Assembly: GCA_002163975.1 (NCBI GenBank) | Contig: CP019636.1 | Span: 869,001-933,000 of the forward strand | Reading direction: 5' to 3' | From: Nostocales cyanobacterium HT-58-2 | GTDB taxonomy: Bacteria > Cyanobacteriota > Cyanobacteriia > Cyanobacteriales > Nostocaceae | Length of the DNA: 64,000 nucleotides | Shown: piece after piece, positions 55,312-63,846 of the stretch | Numbering within the stretch: the first letter of the stretch is position 1 | Layout: every line of letters starts with the position of its first letter | Translations under genes and position numbers: made by a program | Notes under the pieces: model-generated | Told to the model about the DNA's origin: nothing | Database searches by the model: none | The model's input: the letters and a program-made list of their open reading frames with translations, nothing else

Positions 55312-56118
55312 TTACTCATAAGCTTTTAAAAAGTCGTTCAAATTTAACAATCTTGGCTCATCTTTACCAGCAATTACCGGTAGCTTGCCATCCCATTTAT
55401 CTAATGCTCGCTTTTGCAGAATTTGTGGAGTCAAAGTTTCTTGCAGTAACCTATATGCTTGAGCCTCTCCTCTTGCTAAATTGACTTGTGCCTCTGCCTC
55501 TTTTGATGCTTTTATCGCTATGAATTCTGCTCGCTTTGCTTCTTGAGCGGCAATTTGCTTTGCCTCTACTGCCTCATCAAATTTATGTGAAAAGTGAATA
55601 TGTACGAGAGAAATATCATCAACTGCTATATGATAGTTTACCAATCGTGAAGTCAAGACATCATCGACTTCAGCTTTGACTTCTCCGCGTTTAGTAATAA
55701 TTTCTTCAGCAGTATACTTTGCTATAACTGCCTTGAGGATTTCTTCAATTGCTGGGTTGATAATCCGATCTATAACGTCTTTTTCTTCTCCTATTTTTTG
55801 AAAAATGGTATTTGCTTCATCGGGAAGAATATGCCAGTTAAGAGCAACATCTGTAAAAATATCCTGTAAATCTTTGGAGGAAGCTTCAGCAGAAATATCC
55901 TGTTTTTGAACTCGAACACTCAATTTTTTGACTGTGTTGACGACAGGAATAATGACATGAATTCCTTCTCCTAGTATTGTATCTTGTACTTTTCCAAATT
56001 CCATAAGTACACCCCGTTCTCCAGCATTGATAACTACAAAAGGTGTGAGGAAGATAGTAACCAAGCATAAAAGTGCAGTTAACTTACCAGCGCTGTTAAA
56101 AGCTTTACTTTTTTTCAT
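55312..56118 (-). CDS. SPFH/Band 7 (prohibitin-like) membrane protein
   Basis: A 268-residue protein. An N-terminal membrane segment (about residues 10-30) is followed by the SPFH domain (VVINAGERGVLMEFGKVQD, GEGIHVIIPVVNTVKKLSVRVQ) and a C-terminal coiled coil rich in Ala and Glu (EAVEAKQIAAQEAKRAEF), as in prohibitins. Such proteins form membrane rings that organise proteases or lipid domains. It is divergent from the third rrf2 gene, with an operator-like dyad between them. Confidence 0.9.
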   Translation of the reverse strand: MKKSKAFNSAGKLTALLCLVTIFLTPFVVINAGERGVLMEFGKVQDTILGEGIHVIIPVVNTVKKLSVRVQKQDISAEASSKDLQDIFTDVALNWHILPDEANTIFQKIGEEKDVIDRIINPAIEEILKAVIAKYTAEEIITKRGEVKAEVDDVLTSRLVNYHIAVDDISLVHIHFSHKFDEAVEAKQIAAQEAKRAEFIAIKASKEAEAQVNLARGEAQAYRLLQETLTPQILQKRALDKWDGKLPVIAGKDEPRLLNLNDFLKAYE

Positions 56119-56354
56119 AACTGATTTGAAAACGGTGATTATTTAATAGTATTCAGCTATCAGTCAGTGATTTGAGCAGTGCAAATTAAGTGCTCGAGGA
56201 CTTAATAACAGCTAAGTGTCTGCTATTGAGAGAAGTAAAATATTACCTTTAGGTAGAGGTGCTTTGGTCAGCAAAACCTTAGGGGAAGTTTTTTTGGTGT
56301 TTAGCATCTTCAATAAGATGAATTTTTAACTTTACTGTCTAAAAATCACAAAAT

Positions 56355-56378
56355 ACAGTAAATTGGTAAAAATACCGT
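56355..56378. promoter_or_regulatory. Dyad operator ACAGTA-N12-TACCGT between spfh and rrf2 genes
   Basis: ATACAGTA and TACCGTAT form an inverted repeat with 7 of 8 matches and the same 12-bp spacer as the sites before sbpA and lysR. The spacer contains TTGGTA, as in the sbp site. It lies in the 476-bp divergent gap, which shows no other feature. Confidence 0.5.
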
Positions 56379-56594
56379 ATTCATAATAGCTTGAATAAGA
56401 GTATGTTATTACCGCATTGTGAAAACAAACTAATAGAACGCACATATCTCCAGAGGGGAAAGTCCACTGACTATGATTATTTCACTACCCCAGCTTGAGC
56501 AGGTCAAGAATATCAGAGTGACTTTCTCTTTTTCTAAGGTTTTACAAAAATATCGGTCAATCGTAGTATTTGAAAGGCTCTCTTTATTCTCCAA

Positions 56595-57035
56595 ATGATA
56601 GAAATTTCCTCTAAAATCAGATACTCCTTATTGGCGCTGCTAGAACTCGTTAGATGTTATGAGCAAGAAGAATTTTTACAGATAGAACAAATAGCGTCTT
56701 GTCAGCAAATACCAGACCGTTATTTGGGACAAATTTTCATGCTCCTGCGGCGATGTGGAATCGTTCGCAGTCAACGTGGAGTCAAAGGGGGTTATCAATT
56801 AGGCAAGGCGCCTCATGAAATTACTGTATTGGAAATACTAACTTGTTTGGAAGGTTCTGGTATCCAAGAACAGTGGGAGTACACAGAATCAACATCTATG
56901 GATAACATGATTATTCAAGAAGTTTGGCAGCAAGCATCAAAAGCAGCAATGACAGTTCTTGGACGTTATACTCTAAAAGATTTGTACGAAAAACAACAGG
57001 AGAGGCAAAGGTTTAATCCGATGTATTATATTTAG
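56595..57035 (+). CDS. Rrf2 family transcriptional regulator (copy 3)
   Basis: A 146-residue winged-helix regulator starting at ATG 56595 (MIEISSKIRYSLLALLELV). HTH: IASCQQIPDRYLGQIFMLLRRCGIVRSQRGVKGGY. It contains Cys residues in helix and wing (ASCQQ, RRCG, LTCLEG) but not in the spacing of IscR-type cluster ligands. Ends PMYYI, like the other two copies. A TACCGT-type dyad lies about 220 bp upstream, which may be autoregulatory. Confidence 0.88.
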   Translation: MIEISSKIRYSLLALLELVRCYEQEEFLQIEQIASCQQIPDRYLGQIFMLLRRCGIVRSQRGVKGGYQLGKAPHEITVLEILTCLEGSGIQEQWEYTESTSMDNMIIQEVWQQASKAAMTVLGRYTLKDLYEKQQERQRFNPMYYI

Positions 57036-57112
57036 CCCATTTATGCCTTGTTGGTCGTTACATTCACCCACGCCTCAAAGACACGGCTTACAAATTACTT
57101 TATACAATTCAC

Positions 57113-57379
57113 TTGAATGAGATGCCTCTAGACGTGAGAAAGTGGACTTGTCCTCACACTGGCACTCATCACGACTGTGATGGAAACGCAGCAATAAATA
57201 TCACAGCAGAAGGAATCAGAATGCTAAAGGCGGAAGGTTCAGCCGTCTCTGCTGTAGGAGGGGAGGTAAGACCAAAAATGGGGCGAAAGTCTCATTTGAG
57301 GCGCTCGCCTGTGATTACAGAAGCCCAGCCTACCCTTCGGGAACGGCAAAGCCGAACAGGCGAAGCCAAGGCTGGGTAG
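57113..57379 (+). pseudogene. Remnant of an IS200/IS605-type TnpB
   Basis: The frame encodes VRKWTCPHTGTHHDCDGNAA and INITAEGIRMLKAEG, the C-terminal zinc-finger and final RuvC part of TnpB/OrfB, with the second CxxC Cys replaced by Thr. Nothing upstream encodes the rest of the protein, and the 3' end runs into a palindromic repeat (CCCAGCCTACCC and its mirror before 57379). It is a non-functional relic of a transposon. Confidence 0.8.
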
Positions 57380-57434
57380 TTCACCATTATGACTAATGTA
57401 GTGCGGTGTAGTACTGGGACGATGCTATATTACA

Positions 57435-58007
57435 CTACTGCTCTACATTTGAAGGCAACAGATTCAACAATGGACGAGCTAGAAAAAAGCTAGAAATTGA
57501 TTTAGCATCGACTGGTTCACCTTCTAGAATAAATTTTTCCAGTTCTTCTGGCGCTAATAAGACTATTTCCAAGTCCTCGTCTTCGTCTTGTGCTGGTGGT
57601 TTTTCTAGCTTTTCTAAATCTTGTGCTAAGTAAGCATAAATGATTTCGTCAGAATAGCCTGGAGCAAGGAAAAACTCTCCCAGTTTTTGCCACTTTTGGG
57701 CACGATAGCCAGTTTCTTCCTCTATTTCACGTTGAATTGTCTCTAAAGGCTCTTCATTTGGTTCCAATGTACCAGCAGGAAACTCTAATACCCTTCCTTG
57801 AACTGCAAAACGATACTGGCGCAAGAGTATTAGTTTCCCTTCTGGAGTAACGGGTATTGCCAGAGCACCACCTGGATGACGAATGCATTCCCATTCTCCC
57901 TCTGATTTGTTTGGTAATCGTAAGCGATTAACCTCAAAATCAAATTTGCGCCCTTTGTAGTACAAGCGCTGTTTCAGCAGTTGGGGTAATTCTCTACCTA
58001 ATGGCAT
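57435..58007 (-). CDS. Nudix hydrolase, ADP-ribose pyrophosphatase-like
   Basis: A 190-residue enzyme with the Nudix box in FPAGTLEPNEEP and LETIQREIEEETGYRAQKW, where the Glu residues bind magnesium. The surrounding pattern (KFDFEVNRLRLPN, LLRQYRFAVQGRVLE) is typical of ADP-ribose/ADP-sugar pyrophosphatases. It is followed on the same strand side by folK 87 bp upstream, so the two may be co-transcribed (folK first). Confidence 0.88.
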   Translation of the reverse strand: MPLGRELPQLLKQRLYYKGRKFDFEVNRLRLPNKSEGEWECIRHPGGALAIPVTPEGKLILLRQYRFAVQGRVLEFPAGTLEPNEEPLETIQREIEEETGYRAQKWQKLGEFFLAPGYSDEIIYAYLAQDLEKLEKPPAQDEDEDLEIVLLAPEELEKFILEGEPVDAKSISSFFLARPLLNLLPSNVEQ

Positions 58008-58094
58008 AATTCAATTCTTTTGTTTAAAAATACACAGACTAACACTTTTGGAAGTTGTTGAATTTGGCGTTATCTGTGCTGATTATTGGTCAAA

Positions 58095-58583
58095 TTAGTT
58101 GCCCACCAATAGGCGTACTTCAGAACAGTCTACCTCTTTCACTAGCTCTTTAATCGCACAACCAGAAATTGGTTCTACCCAGTCTAGAGCGATTTCCGCT
58201 AGTGGTACCAGTACAAAAGCTCGCTCCCGCATTCTAGGATGAGGAATCTGTAGTTTTGGTGTGTTCAAAATTAAGTCATTGTATAACAACAAATCCAAAT
58301 CTAGAGTGCGTGGTCCCCAACGTTCTTGTCGCACGCGTCCAAATTTCTTCTCAATTTCTAACAAAGTTTCTAATAATAACTGTGGTCCCATCTCGACTCG
58401 CAGTATGACAGATCCATTGACGTAATCTGGTTGTGGTGGTCCCACAGCTTTGGTTTTATACCAACTGGATTTCGCTTCTAAGGCAATTCCCGGCGTTTTG
58501 GCTAAGGTTTCTATTGCTGCTTCTAAAATGGCACGAGAATCACCAAGATTACTCCCAAGAGCGATCGCACTATGAACTTGCAT
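58095..58583 (-). CDS. folK: 2-amino-4-hydroxy-6-hydroxymethyldihydropteridine diphosphokinase
   Basis: A 162-residue enzyme of folate synthesis that transfers pyrophosphate from ATP to hydroxymethyl-dihydropterin. Signatures: ALGSNLGDS, the loop KKFGRVRQERWGPRTLDLDLLLY, and PHPRMRERAFVLVPL. The length is typical. It precedes the Nudix gene on the same strand. Confidence 0.93.
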   Translation of the reverse strand: MQVHSAIALGSNLGDSRAILEAAIETLAKTPGIALEAKSSWYKTKAVGPPQPDYVNGSVILRVEMGPQLLLETLLEIEKKFGRVRQERWGPRTLDLDLLLYNDLILNTPKLQIPHPRMRERAFVLVPLAEIALDWVEPISGCAIKELVKEVDCSEVRLLVGN

Positions 58584-58824
58584 TTAGCAACATATTTTCC
58601 TTTTCTGTTTGAAATTTTTTCCACATGACTATTGCTTCATGCCACCATCTAAAGATAAAGTTTGTATAAATAATAACTACAAACATTAACACAGATTCTG
58701 CCAAAATGCCAAAAGGAAGATATCTAATTATTCATGGAGTGATATACTATCACGAACGTGGTGAACTGAATCTAAAAACTTTTCATGGTGGTTAGATTGC
58801 AACTGCTTGAAGTGAGGAATTGAC

Positions 58825-61239
58825 GTGGCAAAGTTTACCTCCTGGTTCAAGGAACGACCAGCAAAGTCGAGTGACTCTGATAAGGAGAACCCAGAATCGC
58901 CTCCTGGTACTCATAACGAGAACGAGGAATCGACAAATAAGACGACATCACCAACCAAGAGCCAAAAGCTCAATGAATTACTGAACCAGATTCTTTCCAA
59001 ACTTCCTGGCAGTAATAAGCCGCTTTATCGTCGCTACTGGTTTTGGGCAGGCTTGGGTATAAGTGGTGGAATTATTGCAACCGGCTTTGGTATTCGGGCA
59101 ATAGACCAAACTTTACCAGATAAAGCTGAACTTAACGCGATTGTTCGAGAGCGTACACTGACTATTAAAGCTGCTGATAGCACCATAATACAACAGCAAG
59201 GCGAAGCAACCAGAGAACAGTTAAAGATAGAGGAAATACCAGATAAACTTAAGAAAGCTTTTATTGCCTCAGAAGACAGAAGGTTCAATGAACATAACGG
59301 AATTGATACACAAGGAATTGCAAGAGCAGTTTTAAACAATGTGCGATCGCAAGACGTTGTGGAAGGTGGCAGTACTATCACGCAACAACTGGCAAGAATT
59401 CTCTTTCTCAAACAAGAGAAAACAGTCTTGCGCAAGGTGAAGGAAGCTCGTTTGGCACAGAAAATAGAAGAGCAATTGTCAAAAGACGAGATTCTGGAAC
59501 GCTACTTGAATTTGGTGTATTTGGGTTCTGGGGCTTACGGTGTCGCCGATGCAGCCTGGGTTTATTTTAGTAAATCTGTGGATAAACTCACGTTGAGCGA
59601 AATGGCAGTGATTGCGGCATTACCTCCCGCGCCAAATCGTTTTTCACCGATAGTGAATGCACAAGAGGCAAAGCAACGACGCAATATTGTGTTGCAGCGG
59701 ATGCAAGAAGATGGATTTATTACAGCAGCCGAAAAACAAGCAGCAACAGCACAACCAGTTAAAATCAAACCCAGTTCACCAAAGCGATGGCAAGTAGAAG
59801 CTCCCTACTTTATCAGCTACATCCAGAAAGAATTGCCCAAGTATGTTCCCCCCAAAGCCTTACAAGCAGGCGGTTTCACCGTGGAAACAAGCTTGAACTT
59901 GAATTGGCAGAACGCAGCAGAAGCAGCTGTGACAAAAATCCTACGAAATGAGGGACGCTGGGAAAATTTCAAGCAAGCAGCTTTGGTAGCCATTGACCCC
60001 CGTAATGGTGAAATTAAAGCAATGGTTGGGGGAAAAGACTTTGGAAAAAACCAATTTAATCGTGTGACACAGGCACAGCGTCAGCCAGGATCAACATTCA
60101 AAGGATTTGTTTATGCTGCGGCGATCGCCAGTGGAATAAGTCCCTACGATAGCTATCTCGATGCACCCCTAGTTGTGGATGGTTATGAACCAAAAAACTT
60201 TGATGAGGGATATCGAGGTTGGCTGACTCTCAGGGATGCTCTCACAAAATCAGTCAACATTATTGCTGTGAGAGTACTCTTGAAAGTGGGTTTTGACCCA
60301 ACCATCCAACTTGCCCACAAAATGGGGATTCAATCGCAACTTCAACCCATGTATTCCTTGGCGCTTGGTTCCTCAGAAGTGAATTTACTAGAGTTGACTA
60401 GCGCTTATGGTTCCTTCGCAACTCAAGGTTTACACGTAGAACCTCATGGTATTACCCGCATTCTCGACCGTCAAGGCAAGGTCATTTGGGCAGCCAACTT
60501 TAAGCAAAAGCGTGCGATCGACACCGAAAGTTCTGCTATCATGACCTGGATGCTCCGAAATGTAGTGGAAAATGGCACTGGTCGTGCTGCCCAATTAGGT
60601 AGACCCGTTGCTGGTAAAACTGGTACCACCGATGAAGCCCGCGATTTGTGGTTTATTGGATACATTCCCCAACTCGTGGCAGGAGTTTGGTTGGGTAATG
60701 ACGACAATAAACCGACTTGGGGTAGCAGTGGCAGTGCTGCCTACACCTGGCATGAATTTATGGAAAAAATCATCAAGGAAATACCTGTTGAAAAGTTTCC
60801 TGAAAGACCCAAGCTAGAAGGTCGAAAAGCCAGTATCAAGGCGAAACCTATCAAAGCCAGACGAATTGTGAATCGCCCCATAACCTCTGATGACGAACGT
60901 TCAGATGAAGAAACTTCTACAAGGTCATATAGACGGAGAAGTCAACAAGTAAATTCTGATAGTGGTGAAGAGAGTTCATCAAAAAGACGCAGAAATAGAA
61001 GACGCTATTCTCAAGAAGACCAACAACAGGAAACATCAAGACCAAGAAGGCGCTATAGTCGTCGTTATCGTCGCGAAGAATCAAATTCCAGTGATGAGTC
61101 ATCTTCTTCAACTCCAATCAGGAGAAGGCGACAGTATACACCCCCTGCAACCAACTCCTCACCCTCCTCAGATGCTTCTCCACCGCGTTCTTGGCGAGAA
61201 AGACTCAGACCAACCCCATCCCCAGGTTCTGAGCGCTAA
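58825..61239 (+). CDS. Class A penicillin-binding protein (PBP1A-type)
   Basis: An 804-residue peptidoglycan synthase. GTG 58825 follows a GAGGAA ribosome site. A polar cytoplasmic N-terminus (about 1-70) and one membrane segment (about 72-95) lead to a glycosyltransferase-51 domain (catalytic Glu150 in ASEDRRFNEHNG, EGGSTITQQLAR) and a transpeptidase domain (SxxK Ser423/Lys426 in GSTFKG, SVN 476-478, KTGT from Lys598). The last 120 residues are a low-complexity Arg/Ser-rich tail (RRRNRRRYSQ, RRYSRRYRREE), unusual for periplasmic PBPs and probably disordered or wall-binding. It stands alone with its own promoter. Confidence 0.95.
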   Translation: MAKFTSWFKERPAKSSDSDKENPESPPGTHNENEESTNKTTSPTKSQKLNELLNQILSKLPGSNKPLYRRYWFWAGLGISGGIIATGFGIRAIDQTLPDKAELNAIVRERTLTIKAADSTIIQQQGEATREQLKIEEIPDKLKKAFIASEDRRFNEHNGIDTQGIARAVLNNVRSQDVVEGGSTITQQLARILFLKQEKTVLRKVKEARLAQKIEEQLSKDEILERYLNLVYLGSGAYGVADAAWVYFSKSVDKLTLSEMAVIAALPPAPNRFSPIVNAQEAKQRRNIVLQRMQEDGFITAAEKQAATAQPVKIKPSSPKRWQVEAPYFISYIQKELPKYVPPKALQAGGFTVETSLNLNWQNAAEAAVTKILRNEGRWENFKQAALVAIDPRNGEIKAMVGGKDFGKNQFNRVTQAQRQPGSTFKGFVYAAAIASGISPYDSYLDAPLVVDGYEPKNFDEGYRGWLTLRDALTKSVNIIAVRVLLKVGFDPTIQLAHKMGIQSQLQPMYSLALGSSEVNLLELTSAYGSFATQGLHVEPHGITRILDRQGKVIWAANFKQKRAIDTESSAIMTWMLRNVVENGTGRAAQLGRPVAGKTGTTDEARDLWFIGYIPQLVAGVWLGNDDNKPTWGSSGSAAYTWHEFMEKIIKEIPVEKFPERPKLEGRKASIKAKPIKARRIVNRPITSDDERSDEETSTRSYRRRSQQVNSDSGEESSSKRRRNRRRYSQEDQQQETSRPRRRYSRRYRREESNSSDESSSSTPIRRRRQYTPPATNSSPSSDASPPRSWRERLRPTPSPGSER

Positions 61240-61277
61240 ATGAAGTAGCCGTTCTCGTTTGGACGCAGTACGCCTTG

Positions 61278-61350
61278 ACCCCACTCCTCAATTCCCTCCC
61301 CTTGCTAACGGGAGGGGAAGTTTTGGCACAAACCAAAACCGGGGTGGGGT
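61278..61350. repeat. Nested inverted repeat after the PBP gene
   Basis: Outer arms ACCCCAC (61278-61284) and GTGGGGT (61344-61350), inner arms CCCTCCC (61294-61300) and GGGAGGG (61310-61316). The form is that of a dispersed cyanobacterial repeat and may end PBP transcription. Confidence 0.6.
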
Positions 61351-61467
61351 TCTAACTATGTTGCAACAAACTATAGAAGCGCTATATTCTGAACTTTGTG
61401 TTTTTATCTAAGACTTCTTTACTGAACCTATTGTATACAACTGAAAGTTCCCAGAGTAAGGCTGTTC

Positions 61468-61581
61468 ATGAATAACGCATATGTGATCACAGGAAGCTGG
61501 CAGGATTGGATAACAGTATTAGGATATGTATCCTTCACTGTTTTCATTATTTGGCGTATATACAGAACACAGCCAAAGTGA
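61468..61581 (+). CDS. 37-residue single-helix membrane protein
   Basis: A short frame, ATG 61468 to TGA 61581, encoding a polar start (MNNAYVITGSWQDW), one hydrophobic helix (ITVLGYVSFTVFIIW) and a basic end (RIYRTQPK). The layout, with positive charges after the helix, is that of small subunits of membrane complexes. A strong terminator follows 86 bp downstream (61667), consistent with a real short transcript. I do not recognise the family. Confidence 0.5.
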   Translation: MNNAYVITGSWQDWITVLGYVSFTVFIIWRIYRTQPK

Positions 61582-61666
61582 TGACAATCACCAATTAAGG
61601 TCGGTAGAAAACACTGACACCAATCACCAACTTGTTAATTAATATACGAAAAAGACCCGTAACATG

Positions 61667-61700
61667 AACCTCGGCGTTGATTGCACTGCCGAGGTTTTTT
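61667..61700 (+). terminator. Rho-independent terminator
   Basis: AACCTCGGC (61667-61675) and GCCGAGGTT (61688-61696) form a perfect 9-bp stem with a 12-base loop, followed by a run of T (61695-61700). It follows the 37-residue gene. Confidence 0.85.
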
Positions 61701-62250
61701 CATTTCATTGTAGTAAAGTATGATAAACATACCAAATCAAAGACATAATTTAAACAAATACAAGTAAGTTCTAAAAATTTTAAATATCCTCAGAAATTCC
61801 TCACATTTTTTTCTTATAAATTTTGTATTCAAGCTTCAAAATCACTTAAACACAGTATATGCCAATGTAATCAGTAGAAAAAATATGTATTGTTTCAATC
61901 ACTAAAGTTTTAAAGTCAGTTCCTGATGAAATAAGCGTTTTGAATTTTTTGGAGTGGCGCGATACAGCTAAATTAGTGCATTAGATTAGGAGTCAACTTC
62001 TGTGCTAAAGCACTACTACGAGCTTTTTCTATCGCATTATTTTAGTCGTGTCACGCCAGTAGGATGCGTTAGCCCAGAGTACGGCATCGATTGCAAAGGA
62101 CAGAATGGGTTACGCTTCGCGCTTCCCAGCCTACATTTATTCACGTCAAGCTACTTATTAGTTGAGCTGCAAGTAGTACAAGTCGCATAAATGACTAAGT
62201 TTGGGTGCTCTAAGAATCATCCTGGTAAGGAGACATAGCAAGGAGACACA
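61701..62250. other. A+T-rich gap with palindromic repeat
   Basis: No gene is supported. An A+T-rich part is followed near 62048-62140 by GTAGGATGCGTTAG and TTACGCTTCGCGC, dispersed palindromic pieces of the sort seen elsewhere. A short frame at 62002-62190 lies across this repeat and is judged non-coding. Confidence 0.5.
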
Positions 62251-62835
62251 GTGATTCTAATTGATTGGACTAATACGGCCCAATCGGTGCTACAGGAGAA
62301 TTGGGAAAATTGGTTGCAAAAGCATGGATACACCATTGTTCTCAACGAATATGTCGAAAATATAGATGAAAATATAGAAATTCAGATGTTTGCGGCAAAT
62401 GATACTGTATCTTTTGCTGTTTATGCTCCCATCGATTTTGGCTTAATCTATATCAATATTCCCACTCCTCAAGATGCACTAATGTTGATTGCAAGGCTCA
62501 AAAAACTGCTACTAGTACCGTGGGATCTGGTTCAATATGAAGATTCTGGTTACCAGCAGCAAACGCCCTCAGAACCCTTTCTAACTGTAGAAGGTGGAAC
62601 AATGCAAAAAGAGATTGACGCACTCAAAGCCCAAACACTAGCACAACAAATGCAAGACGAAGAGGTCATTGACCAACTCACTATGCGTAAACTTCAAAAA
62701 GATACCGATATTGTGCTCGCCTCTCTTAAACAAATGGTAGAACGTAATATTTGCCCTAATATTTCATGTCGAGCAATCACAGTGTTAAGTCAGTATCAAA
62801 AAATTGTCGATCGCCTCTTAACACAGTCGTCCTAG
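62251..62835 (+). CDS. Conserved hypothetical protein
   Basis: A 194-residue soluble protein starting at GTG 62251. The first 90 residues look like a compact alpha/beta domain (MILIDWTNTAQSVLQENWEN, IYINIPTPQDALMLIARLKK). The second half is helical and coiled (MQKEIDALKAQTLAQQMQDE), ending CRAITVLSQYQKIVDRL. I recognise no family. Its neighbour is the 21-bp repeat array. Confidence 0.65.
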   Translation: MILIDWTNTAQSVLQENWENWLQKHGYTIVLNEYVENIDENIEIQMFAANDTVSFAVYAPIDFGLIYINIPTPQDALMLIARLKKLLLVPWDLVQYEDSGYQQQTPSEPFLTVEGGTMQKEIDALKAQTLAQQMQDEEVIDQLTMRKLQKDTDIVLASLKQMVERNICPNISCRAITVLSQYQKIVDRLLTQSS

Positions 62836-62844
62836 TTTGTAGGA

Positions 62845-63234
62845 TTGCACAACGAAGCATTGCTCCATAAGGATGAGTATAAAAGACTCATCCATCAGTT
62901 TTTCAGATTCATTCACAAAGCTCAAAGACTTGCTGACAAGTTCTCAATACTCGTCCACCAGTTCCAAACACTCGCTGATGAGTTTTTAACACTCGTCCAC
63001 CAGTTCCAAACACTCGCTGATGAGTTCTTAACACTCGTCCACCAGTTCCAAAGACTCGCCGACGAGTTCTCAACACTCGTCCACGAATTCCAAAGACGCG
63101 CTTGTGAGTTCTTAAGACTCATCCACGAGTCCTGGAGACTCATGGACGAAAGTAAACACCTCGTTTTGCAAATCCTAAGCATCAGAAACGGGTTTAACAG
63201 GTTTGTTTCTTATCGCTTTAAACCGTTCGCCTAG
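62845..63234 (+). CDS. Possible heptad-repeat protein across the 21-bp array
   Basis: A 129-residue frame with TTG start, without a good ribosome site, made of seven-residue units with Leu at position 1 (LVHQFQT, LADEFLT). This would form a regular amphipathic helix or coiled coil. It overlaps the end of the convergent gene by 60 bp. Because each 21-bp unit keeps any frame open on both strands, this may be an accident of the repeat. Confidence 0.3.
   Translation: MHNEALLHKDEYKRLIHQFFRFIHKAQRLADKFSILVHQFQTLADEFLTLVHQFQTLADEFLTLVHQFQRLADEFSTLVHEFQRRACEFLRLIHESWRLMDESKHLVLQILSIRNGFNRFVSYRFKPFA
62885..63157 (+). repeat. Array of thirteen 21-bp repeats
   Basis: Thirteen degenerate units such as CACTCGTCCACCAGTTCCAAA and GACTCGCCGACGAGTTCTCAA follow one another without gaps. 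Adjacent units alternate between two subtypes. Each unit contains a near-palindrome (ACTCGT-CC-ACGAGT). The plus strand reads as a heptad-repeat protein (LVHQFQT, LADEFLT), the minus strand is also open. It lies between convergent genes and touches the stop region of the minus-strand gene. Confidence 0.9.
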
Positions 63235-63651
63235 CTGTTCAGCCAGGCTTTTTAAACCAGGAGTCTTTTTAGCAGCCGTCTTCACGTACTCATAAACCGT
63301 CAAACTGCTGCTCATCGCTTCACTACCCACAGCTAGTAGAGTATCATCGACCTGTTCGCTCAGTTGGTGCAATGAGATTAAAAGTTCAGTGAGAGTTGCA
63401 GCTAATTGATAATCCCGGACAAATTCCTGAAGGTTAAAACTCGCTGGTAGAATGTCGGGGTTTGATTGAGCAGCCGTGAGACTATTGTTGACAAACGCTA
63501 GGCTTTTGTCACCCATCTTAAATAACTTGCGCCGTTCTTCTGTACTCAGGGTAATGAGGAAGGGTAGCTTTTTTTGAATCGTTTGCAACGCTGCTTTGAT
63601 TTGTTGGATGTCTTCGGGGGAAAGGGAAGCGGCGATATTTTGATAAGCCAT
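63175..63651 (-). CDS. Conserved hypothetical helical protein
   Basis: A 158-residue protein starting at ATG 63651 (MAYQNIAASLSPEDIQQIKAA). It is predicted all-helical, with an LSTEERRKLFKMGDKSLAF block and a basic C-terminus (RNKPVKPV). I recognise it only as a cyanobacterial hypothetical. It is convergent with the gene at 62251. Confidence 0.65.
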   Translation of the reverse strand: MAYQNIAASLSPEDIQQIKAALQTIQKKLPFLITLSTEERRKLFKMGDKSLAFVNNSLTAAQSNPDILPASFNLQEFVRDYQLAATLTELLISLHQLSEQVDDTLLAVGSEAMSSSLTVYEYVKTAAKKTPGLKSLAEQLGERFKAIRNKPVKPVSDA

Positions 63652-63846
63652 TGTAGATTTACCGTGGAATTTTAGTGTTCAAGTAGCAATGTTTGCTATT
63701 TTTAGGATTCCCACTGGCAAATCAAATGACACAACTGAGTCATTCTCTTTCTACTTTTTCATTCCTCGTAACGCTGACGCTGAGGGATACTTACCAGAGT
63801 CCATCAAAGTTTGCCGCTCTGGAAAAGGACAAATCATTTTGAATAC

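Noticed and set aside
56355..56378. NtcA-type site (GTA-N8-TAC)
   Set aside because: The GTA and TAC parts are separated by 12, not 8, bases; the ACrGTw-N12-TACCGT description fits better and recurs.
57113..57379. Active TnpB or OMEGA-type nuclease
   Set aside because: Only the C-terminal end is present, one zinc-finger Cys is lost, and no transposon ends or upstream protein are seen.
62002..62190. 62-codon frame
   Set aside because: It crosses a dispersed palindromic repeat, has no ribosome site and no recognisable domain.
62885..63157. CRISPR array
   Set aside because: The 21-bp units adjoin without unique spacers and there are no cas genes.
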